Under the pieces are notes generated by a model. That model saw nothing but the letters and a program-made list of their open reading frames with translations, was not told the origin of the DNA and searched no databases. Positions 55,116 to 64,000 of a stretch of 64,000 nucleotides of DNA are shown piece by piece (within the stretch, counting starts at the first letter, position 1; each line of letters begins with the position of its first letter). The position numbers and the translations under genes are program-made. This stretch comes from Symsagittifera roscoffensis. Its lineage: Eukaryota; Xenacoelomorpha; Acoela; Convolutidae. The stretch covers positions 97,701,705 through 97,765,704 of the forward strand of contig NC_087062.1 of NCBI RefSeq assembly GCF_963678635.1, given 5' to 3'.

Positions 55116-56460
55116 TGAGTTATGTATTGGTTACTGTACTCATAGAGTTTTTCAGATAAGGTACACCGTCTACTCGTCACGCTATCTTATTTTCGGCCGG
55201 ATTGATTTGGGCTTCTTAGTCTAATACCGATCTTATTATTACTCTTATTTCTCCTAGTCTCAATAGATCTAGTGTTTACTGGTTTATGCGAGTTAGTTTC
55301 CAGAAGGAGAACAACTGTGTTCTAATTTTAATTCAAAGTTGCTCTGATGCTAAAACTACAAGCAGTAATTTTAATTTTAATTATGTTTTGTTCTTAATAG
55401 TTATCACAATCGCGTTTTTAAAATAGTTTCGTTATTTTTAAAGAGTCGCTCACCCTAGAGCAACTTTTGGCAAAAATAGAGTGTGGGTCACAAAGCGTGA
55501 TGTAGCGCCGTGGATTAAGCCAGCTATAGTGCATGCTCAGGACGTCCCTTTGGTTGGTGAGGCCAGTAGTGGGGTAAAATTTTTAGGTCTCTTTGTGCAG
55601 ACTCTTTTTTTTGTTCAAACTTTTGTTTCGTTTTAATATCTTGTTTTTTCTCTCTTTGTTCTGGTTGGGTCATTGTCTCAAAAATCGAATCTTTTGGTTT
55701 GGATTTGTCTTTCGACCTTTTTGTGTTTTTTTCGATTGTGGTAAGACTTAAAAGTGGTCTTCAAAAGACTAATTTATCCAGTTTTAATCTGGTTTTAGTC
55801 TGGTTTGGTTACCGAGGGCTTTTCTTTTTTAGTTATGCTAATAGTTTGTGATTTTGTGACGTCATTAGTAAGCTGTGTTGGCTATTGTAGTTTACTATAT
55901 AATTCCTTCCAACCGGGTTAAAGGAAAGTTTGAAACGTGTGAAAACTGGTTGGAGTTGTTATCAGTGAAAGTTAAAACTTAAAACTTATTCTTTAAACAA
56001 TTCTTCTTGGGCGAGCTGCGTGATTGTGGAAAGAGTTTATGGGCGAGTGAATGACTCAAATCTTCTAAAAGAAGCGCCTTCTAAAAAGGTTAGTGCTTGT
56101 ATGAATTTATCTGCAATTTTTGATGAAGTTACTGCGTTTGATTTTTAATTTTACTGCGTTTGGGGAATTTTTAATTTATGAATTTACTGCTTGGTAAAAA
56201 GAAACTTATTGCATTGAGGATCATTATTAATTTATTGCTGTTTGTGAGAAAATTTACTGCTTTTTAAATTTTACTGCAATTTGTTTATACTAGTTTAAAA
56301 TTTTTAAGAAAGACTTTTCATTTTTTGTTTTTCGTTAGTTTTAGATGATGGTGTGATAAGATCTAACAAGAAGGTGAAACATCTATAAAGAATGGTTGGT
56401 TGTGTTTTGAATTTATTAGTGTATAATATATAAGTATTCTTATTTATTGATCAGCAAAAA
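55116..56460 (-). repeat. LTR of element B
   Basis: Homologous to LTR A in inverse orientation and to 9190-9330. It has one copy of the GC-rich block (about 55480-55570), a TATA-like TATATAAT box with an adjacent CCAACCGGGTT block at about 55893-55920, and about seven TTTACTGC motifs at 56130-56285. Confidence 0.65.
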
Positions 56461-56464
56461 ATCA

Positions 56465-57300
56465 GTTTGGAAAAATATCGTGAATGACGTTTGATGTTGT
56501 TAGAAGTTTAGCAAGTAAGCTGGTGATATATTTAGTTTGCAGTAGTGGCCAGAGCAGTTCAAGTGCTTGGATGATCTTGTGTTCTTCACTACTTGGTGAG
56601 AATTCATGCGGTGTGTTTTGTTTGAGGTTATAAAGTTTATGAGTACATTTGATGTTGTGAAATTATTCTAGGATTGTGATTTCAACGGGCTGTATGTATT
56701 CATGTGGGACATTTAGTGGACGGGATTCATCAACGTTAAAAGTTCGGGTTAGTGGGCAGAGTATATACATTTGTCGGATAGGGTCGTAGTTTCTAATGAT
56801 TCCTTGTAAGTTAGTGTCTTTGATACAATATGTAAAATTTAAGAAAAATGATGAAGTGTATTTGCAGTTAAGATATTGAAATCGATAGTCTGGTTGTCTT
56901 AATGGTGTATTAGTTGTGTAATTGTGTTGTATGAATTGGTAGTAATTGTATGTGTGAGTTTGTTTTGTGCGTAACATATTAATGCGAGCAGTGTAAGTCA
57001 CGTTCTTTGGGTGCTAGGAATTTAAAGGTTAATGAAAAATGGTTAAAATTACTGAAATAAGAGTCGTAAGTTTTTGTGTCGCAAAGTGCTGTGGATATAA
57101 TGAAGTCATATTTTTTGTTCATGGAGTTGATGATAAATACTTATGAGGATTTGATGAAACTTTTTTCAGTTAATTGGGGGCTAGCGTTACTATAGTCATT
57201 TTGAAATATATCTTCATTTGGTTGTGCAATGGCGTGATCATAATGGTTAATTAAAAATCTATTAGTTTTTTGTGCAGTGAATTTATTAAGCGTCTGGTTT
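56465..57300 (-). pseudogene. Element B: downstream ORF homologous to element A ORF
   Basis: Minus-strand frame 57001-56663 contains KQTHTYNYYQFIQHNY and FLNFTYCIKD, shared with A at 430-580. Upstream similarity (YDHAIA..NEDIFQND, KKYD, PKERDLHCSH) reaches 57250 through stops and frameshifts. Downstream SPSSEEH and LWPLLQTK reach about 56470 after a TAA. Function unknown; it lies between pol and the LTR. Confidence 0.6.
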
Positions 57301-60300
57301 AATGGGAGTGATATTGGGTTTCTGAATTGTTAGAATGAGGTCCATGAGAATGTGGGAAATAGTGCATTTTCGTAATGTAATTTGGTTGATCGTTGTTATG
57401 ATTTGAGTAATAGTTATCGTATTGTGGAAAAAACGATAATTGTACTTGGAGAAATTCTTTTGTGTTAGTATGAAGTGGATGAATCATAAAAGTTTGAGTT
57501 TTTGTTTAAAGACTCGTTGGGCTCGGTTTTATCTTGTAGTGGATGAAGAATTGGAGGTGAATTATGGTCTGTGAGAGGTGATGGATGGTTAGCGTGTTAG
57601 GGTGTTGTAGTTGTTGTCCAAGGGTTTTGAAGTTATCTAATTCGTTTTCAAGTTCGCTGCCAACGCGACTAGAGTGGTCAGGTGGGTCGCTGGTCATTGA
57701 GGAGTAGATTAGGGTTGCATCAGTATAGGAGGAATGGGCTGAGGAACGTTCATCGGTGATTTGTGTCTGGATGGATTGAAAGGGGGGTTGGGAGAAAGTG
57801 GATGGGCGAGGTTAGAAGTCTGCAAATTCATCGGGGGTTTCATTATCGGAGTTATTAAATTGTGAAATGGTGACAAAAACTGTGTTCATTGAAGTGTTGT
57901 CTGAGTCCATGCTTGGTGACTTGTTAGTATATTATGGTTCAGGGTAGAGAGGGAAATCAAAAAGTGAGGAGATTTGGAGTGACGTTGGAGGTTGGATGAG
58001 TATGAAAGAGAACGGTTGAGGGATCCAATCTGACGGCTCAACGTGGGCTAAAAGGATGGTTGTTCTGAGAACAGATTAGTGGTATGTGTTTGTTCTATAA
58101 ATTGTTCATACGTTTCGTCTACATTTAGTTTTTGTGCTACAATGTGGGTAACTGGACTTTGTGGGTATCTATAACTTGTTGAGATGAGCTCTGTCTGGGA
58201 TATGTTCCTATAATTTCGTGGTACTAAGGATAATGGATGGTTATTTTGTAATGTATGTAATTGTGATGCAGTAGGTGTTGTGTTTCTAGTGTCTTGTGAA
58301 TTGTTTTTTTTTATTTATGTGCGCCGTGGAAAAGGTATTTGTCATCTAACTTTAAATGACCTTGGTATCTTTCAAAATCCGCTTGGTGTGCAAAGTCTGG
58401 AAAAACTTGATAATTCACTAGTTTTCGATTATTGCCTTTATTTGTGGTTAATTTAAATCTGTTCAGTTCATTTTTACAATCTTCAGGGCTAAGATTTAAA
58501 AGTTTTTTTTATATTACTTCGATGGAAAGATTCGTGATCAAGTCTGTTTTTTTTTCCATTTGAGACTTGAGAACAATGTATTTTTTTCTCTGAGAAGGTT
58601 GCTGTAAGCTTGTAACCTGTTAATCTTGTAGCTCCAGCTTTTGAGTAAAGTGTCGCTAATATTTTTGTTATTTCTTTTTCTTGTGTTCAGATTCGCATTG
58701 CGTTACTTGATTTATGGCGTATTCATGTTGTGTTTTTTGTTCATTTTCTCCACAATCATAGTGTGTGACTAAAAAATCTCGTGTTCCTGTTCGAGGTGAA
58801 GGGTTTTTGTGATTTATTGTTTCTGAAAAAGTAAAAGCGGGTAGGGTTCGGAAGAGAAACATTATTTAACAATACATGGGTAGGATAGTCCTGAATAAGG
58901 ATTATAGAATGTAAAATATCCAAGTGTCTTTTTTTTTATATCTATCGTGTTTATAGATAATTTCTGTTGTGATAAATGGGGGAGGTAATGATTGAGCTGT
59001 TATAATCGGTCGAACTAGAGGGAGAAGGTGATATACTAAATTGTTTAATTTTACTGTTATTTCGAATTTAAGTAATAAATTGACTTGTGTAAGGATATGT
59101 ATGTTGTGTTCCTGTATGTCATTATGAATAGCGTGTCTGTTTTGTAATCTGTTGAGTGCCCAGTTATGTAGTCTGCTACTGTCGAGGTGTTGACCGAATA
59201 GTGGAATAGTGGAGGAGGTGCTACGAGTTTCTTCCAATCTAATCCTAGGGGTGTATTATTGGATAAATGTTCCTTATGGCTATCGTTCAAATTGGTAGAA
59301 AAATTTGGGGGGAAACGATGTTGCTGATATCTGAGTTATTGAAGTGGTTGAAGGGAGTGAGAGGGTTTCTGGTAGTGACAAAGATGTTTCTGATGAGATT
59401 TCTATTGGTTTTTTCACCAAGTTTGGTTCACCTTGAGTGAAAGCTTGTGTCATCCAATGTGGGAGATGTTGTGATGAAGTTGGGGGATTAAAGGGATTTT
59501 CACAAGTTTGTTCGGATGTAGGGTTTGATCCTAAGTATCTGATGCTATGTTCGGAGTGTTTTGATGTGAGCTAGGTTCTAATGCTGGGTGGGGTAATTTG
59601 AAAGTATTTCTGGAAAGGTCTAAGGAATTTGGAGTTGGTGATGAAGGTATTTTAAATTGAACTCTGGGGTTGTAAAATTTCTATTTCGTCTTGGATGTAT
59701 GATTTGTCTATTTATTGTAGGTGTATTTTAGTTTTGACTTGGGTATCTCATTCTATTAGGGTCCTGTAGGTTCGTATTGTGGTTCGCTTAGAGGTGCGTG
59801 GCGAACAACAGGTTCTAAAGGTTCTGATAAAAACGTTACCTCCAAATGGGAAAAGCTGAGTCAAAACATTCTTCAGACGATTTTCCGTCAAAAACCCATG
59901 TATATGGGTTTTCTTGAAATGAAAAACGTGTTGATGATTAAGGGTGCTTTGTCTGACTGGATGTTGGTGTTGTTGGAGATTCCTGGGATGTTGTAGTCGG
60001 TGGAGACTGTTGTGTGGGTTGTTGATTAGCAGTTTTGAAAGGTTCTTTAAAGCTATTACCCCTATGAAGAACATTTATGTTGATTATAATATTCTTCTAT
60101 TAAATTATTTAGAAGTATTGTTGCTAATGCAATGTTTATTATTGCTTTTTTTATACATTTGCATATTGTCAGAATTAGAGAAATAAAAAAATGTGAAAAT
60201 ATTACTAAAAGAAGAAAAATGTCTTTCTTTTTCAAGCGCTGTCTTAACATTTAGTTAGTTGTTAAAATATCGTACCCGAGGAGGTGGTCAAGGATTTTTG

Positions 60301-61539
60301 CAATCTTGAGGTAGGTTTGGTGGATTGAGTAGAAAATTCTGGTAAAACTGCAAAAAATTACAAAGAGAAAGAGAAATAAATCGAAAGTATCCAAATGAAA
60401 AATATGATGATTTAGAAAAAATTTATATTATTGAAAAAAGTTTTGAAATTGTATTCTTTAGAAAACTTACTGATTCGGAAAGAAGCATTTGAGAAATGAT
60501 TTGTTCTTTCCGAATTGTTTTTTTCCTGTTGAGGCGTAGTTTGAGTGTGGTCGGGTTTTTTATTGATTTTTGACAAGTGGGTTGAATATTTGCAATTTTT
60601 GGTCAAGAGAAGTCTGGAGGTCTAAGAGTGAGCTTTTCGTTTTTGTTTTCATTATTGGTTGATTGTGAGTATCTGGGAGTTATCCATACTCTAGGCTAAA
60701 TGATCATGTCTTAATTTTTCTTTAGGCTGATTCAATATTTTTCCTCAAAAGAGTTTTGGAGTATTAGTTGGGACAATAGTGTTGATTTTTGTTTCAATTA
60801 AAAGTAGAGGGTTGTAATGTTTAGATTCTGTTTATTCCGATTGTCAAATATGAGCTTTTTGCTTATTTTTGACCTGGAGGTCCTTTCGTTATAATTATAT
60901 ATATATGTTTGAAGTTTGCAAGGTGTCGGCTAAAGAAATGGTGTCACAATGAGGTGCTGTTTAGATAGCTTGTGATTGGCTAAAGTTGAACTAGTTGTTC
61001 AAGGGTGTCAGCATGAATTTGTAGAAAAGAAAAAAGATTTTGTTCTATTTCTAAAGGTTCAAGAATGATAATTTATTTGAGGGAGGTTTTTTGAATTCAA
61101 CTTTCTTTAATATTTTAGATTGTGGAATGAAGGTTTTATAATCTTTTCGTGGTTGATTTCAAATTCGTGATGATTGTCGGTTTTGAGAGGTTTCTTTTAT
61201 GTCCTGTGGTAAAAAATTTTCTTCTAATTTTTGGTTTTTCTTATTTTTTGAAGTATTTGTTTAATTTTTATTTCTCGGGGTTTTTGTCAAGTGTTTTCGT
61301 TATTTTTTGTTTCAAAAACTTGTGGTAAACAATTTGTATCAATTGGTTGTTTTTGACTCGTGTTTGAGTTGTTGTGAACAATTTTAAGTCCTGTAAAGGA
61401 GTATAGTTGTATTAGTTCGCGAAAAGTCTATTCTTTTGCGTAGTATGGTATAGTGAGTTAATTTGGCAATGAATAATCTCTCTTTGTAATAGTTTTTAGG
61501 CTAATTTTTGAAAAATATCACTCTGTTTTTTATCTCTGT
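57301..61539 (-). other. Element B: unresolved region between integrase and conserved ORF
   Basis: Broken minus-strand frames of Asn/Thr/His-rich composition. A Lys-rich segment (60606-60412) may be the pol tail. The frame 60250-60062 holds a strongly hydrophobic stretch (IFLLLVIFSHFFISLILTI) that could be a transmembrane helix of an env-like product. The frame 59237-58902 has LLLKFEITVKLNNLVYHLLP. These hints of a membrane protein are weak because of decay. Confidence 0.35.
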
Positions 61540-62327
61540 TTAAATCCATTCGGTAAATGTGCCGGAGGCTAGTTTCAAAAATTGTCGGCGATGAAAATGA
61601 TTTTCATCGTGTGTATGTAATGATAGATTATAACACAATGATTCTTCTGTGGGTCGGCCAAAACCTTGTGCGTTTTTAGAGGAGTTTGCTGTGAACATTA
61701 TTGGTTTTCGTGGCTTTTGATTTAAAACCATTTCATAGGGTGATAGTCCTAAGTTATTCTTATTTGTGAATTATAAGCTAAGGGGAATAATTTTACATCT
61801 GTTGACCACTCAGTATATTTTGTATCGTTTCCATTTATGTTGCATCTGAGATATTCCTGTAATGAACGCTTCATTCCTTCGATTAAACCTTTAGACCAAG
61901 GGGCATGAGATGTTCGTGGTTTGTGTTTGATGTTATATAGATGGCATAATGTAATTATTTCATAATTAATGAACTCGGTGTTATTGTCTGTGTCATAAAG
62001 TGTTGTATATGCATAATAAGCGTTACAATGAGGTACTGGGTTAAATGCTACGTAATGTGTGAATGCGTCAACTATGACCATTGTTAATGAGTTTCCTTCC
62101 GAAGAGGGAGATATTGGTCCTTTCGTCTCGAATGATCTTCTGTGATTAAAGTATAAACTTAGTCCTAAAATATCTTGTTTTCTGCCTTTTGCTTTTGATG
62201 TGGGTAAGGTTTATTTAATTGAGATGTTATGCAATCATTGCATAATACTTTAATTATCCAAATTGGTGCATTTGGAAAGTAAAAATTTTGGATAAAATTT
62301 GAGTATGTTTTTTCTGATCCTACATGT
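61540..62327 (-). pseudogene. Element B: integrase
   Basis: The minus strand has part of the zinc finger (HVGSEKTYSN ... VLCNDCITS) at 62327-62210. The core has first Asp in VIVDAFTHYV, second Asp in DTDNNTEF and Glu in SKGLIEGMKRSLQEYL, with exactly 35 residues between the last two. Only about 26 residues separate the first two Asp, far fewer than usual, so an internal deletion is likely. Post-core sequence continues (NQKPRKPIMFTAN) to 61540. Confidence 0.75.
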
Positions 62328-62329
62328 CT

Positions 62330-62745
62330 TTTCTGATCCTACTCACAAAACAATGATGTCCCAAAACTATCTACCTTTTGTACGAACTTCTCAGGTGATG
62401 AGGATAAGCACTTGGCCATACCTCAGCATCTATAAAAAAAACTCTGATATAAAAAATTTGAACAAATCAGATAATAAGAACTGGACTTTGTCTTAGACAC
62501 GAATGTCTCAGAAAATATTATTTTTTCGGGCCGTTTTTTTTGTGAATTATACGGGACACAAGTTTCTAAGCAACACTTAACCCATATTTCATTTAAAGTA
62601 ATAATCTTAGCGACAGACGCTGGAAAAAATTTACAATTAACATATATAAGGGCAGTACCAATGAAAATGCATCTAGGGCAACAATGATTTTGCCGATGAT
62701 TCCACCCGCGGAGTGCAAAAGTGGAAAAAAAAGACAAAGTGTTTA
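62330..62745. other. Insertion interrupting element B pol
   Basis: On the minus strand, pol reads to FHVSPSL near 62745, and the integrase zinc finger resumes at 62327. The ~415 bp between do not read as pol. A direct repeat TTTTCTGATCCTAC lies at the left edge (62311 and 62328). The inserted sequence is not identified. Confidence 0.45.
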
Positions 62746-63003
62746 AGGAAGGTGAAACGTGGAATGCTAGGAGTATCATACTTAGTGACAAACAGGGTAC
62801 TTTCAATTCTGATGTTTGATATTCTAAAATATTTGTGTTTCCATTTATGGATGTATCGTTAAATTTTCTAAAGTATCTTAGAAGTGTTTCATTTCCTAGA
62901 ATTGTGGTATCTGCTTTTGTGGGTTTTGTTTTATGAGTGTGTCAACACTTTAATTGTCTAATGACTGGCTCAAGATTTTGGTATTTTTGAATAAGCTCAA
63001 GTG

Positions 63004-63315
63004 TTAATTGCTCTGTATTTGGTAGAAATATTTTTTTCGGATTTCTAACTTTGAGAGAGATATGTTATCAATAGGGTCATGGAGGTTAAAAACTTGGTTT
63101 ATTGTGTATTTTGTATCGGTATCTGGAGGTCCTGATAAATTTATATTATCAGTTAAAATTTCTGTTTCTATTTCAGGGAATAGATCTGTCTTGTACATTT
63201 TTTGTTTGAATGGTTTTTGTTGTGTATTATTTTTGATCCATGATGAATATGGTATTGGTTTAAATGTAGAGTTTACTAAGAGGTCTTCTTCGTAGTTATT
63301 ATTTTGGCAATCCAA
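63004..63315 (-). pseudogene. Element B: pol linker between RNase H and integrase
   Basis: A 103-residue frame (YSSWIKNNTQQKP, SKYTINQVFNLHDPIDN-like) continues from the RNase H frame after a frameshift. Composition and position fit the pol connection region. Confidence 0.5.
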
Positions 63316-63380
63316 ATATAATAGAAGTGTTGTAAGTTGTTTATTCGTGTTTGATCAATATCGGTTTTTACTGCGTGTTT

Positions 63381-63848
63381 TCATTCTAGTTTTGGTGATG
63401 TTTCGTCTTTTGCAAGGAAAAACTTAGTATTCTGTGGTTCTTCTACTGTTGTTTTTCTTGCTAATAATTCAGGTGGTGTGTTTCTAAAAAGTGTGTCTGG
63501 TAGTGAAAGGTTTTTTCCTGCTGTCCAAACTATATGTAGGTTTGGGAAATTCATTAGAATTAAATGAAATCTGTAAACTCTATGGTTTGGGTTTGATTTC
63601 TGTGTGAAAAGAAAAAGTATAGGTTTATGGTCTGTAAAATGAGTTTTTGGATGTTTTGACCCAAGTATTAAAATTTCATTTTCTGTGAGAGTGTATATTA
63701 TAGATCTGCATTCTCTCATAATTGTAGGGAGTCTAAGTTTAGCTTGTGTAAAAAGTCTTGAGTTTGCTGAAATAAGATTCATCTTATTTGTTCCTCTGTG
63801 TGATTGTGAAAATGCTGCGCCGAGGCCAAAATTTGAGGGGTCGCACAT
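63381..63848 (-). pseudogene. Element B: RNase H domain, RT beyond window edge
   Basis: The minus-strand frame has CDPSNFGLGAAFSQ (first catalytic Asp), MRECRSIIYTLTENEILILG (Glu region), KTHFTDHKPILFLF (third Asp) and VWTAGKNLSLPDTLFR. This is the Ty3/Gypsy RNase H plan. RT palm sequence would lie further right; 63849-64000 already reads as RT/RNase H connection (FEEIKTLLTEQ). Confidence 0.75.
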
Positions 63849-64000
63849 AGCATAAAAGTGTTGATCTGGGTCGGGAATGGTGTTTGATAATTGTTCAGTG
63901 AGGAGTGTTTTAATTTCTTCAAACCTTTTCTGATGTTCTGTTGTCCATTCAAAATGATTTTGTTGTCTAAGAATGTTATAGAATGGTCTTAAATATAGTT

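Overview
This window is AT-rich eukaryotic nuclear DNA, very probably from an invertebrate animal. It has spliced genes with GT-AG introns and long introns packed with repeats. It also has several decayed Ty3/Gypsy LTR retrotransposons, a non-LTR remnant, MITE-like DNA elements, and a 200-bp run of N (an assembly gap). I cannot name the species. No rRNA, true tRNA gene, CRISPR or bacterial-type operon is visible.

Host genes: I can support two tandem, same-strand paralogues of a family I do not recognise. Gene 1 has exons at 17497-17617, 26614-26765, 27490-27623 and 29042-29329. Gene 2 has exons at about 34397-34547, 46195-46355, 46899-47035 and 47338-47754. The proteins align exon by exon and every intron phase is the same (2, 1, 0). 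The first visible intron of each is very long (9.0 and 11.6 kb) and holds most of the mobile DNA. The true 5' exon of each gene is not identified.

Mobile elements, left to right: 1-3185 is the 3' end of an LTR element (A, + strand), made of a downstream ORF and a long LTR. 4830-5640 is a Gypsy zinc-knuckle/protease remnant (-). 7043-7366 is a MITE. 9190-9330 is a scrap of the A/B LTR. 9490-16533 is a decayed Gypsy element (C, -) whose reverse-transcriptase core is deleted. Its integrase is interrupted by about 0.6 kb resembling the N-terminal part of a Polinton/Maverick-type DNA polymerase B, on the opposite strand and with an apparent intron. 18406-24871 is a nearly full-length but broken Gypsy element (G1, +) with 212-bp LTRs, sitting inside a dispersed repeat (R) within gene 1. 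32748-33175 is a long inverted repeat beside the gap. 37531-45762 holds three copies of a 2.9-kb unit inside gene 2. 49748-50886 is a terminal-inverted-repeat element. About 51640-53300 is a non-LTR reverse-transcriptase remnant. 54817-64000 belongs to a second copy (B, -) of the family at the left edge. There an LTR is followed by a primer-binding-like site and a short open frame, so it may join two element bodies.

The most interesting observations are the unrecognised paralogous gene pair, the polymerase-B fragment trapped inside a Gypsy integrase, gag start codons that coincide with the tRNA primer-binding site in two Gypsy elements, and an uncharacterised ORF downstream of pol that is conserved between elements A and B.
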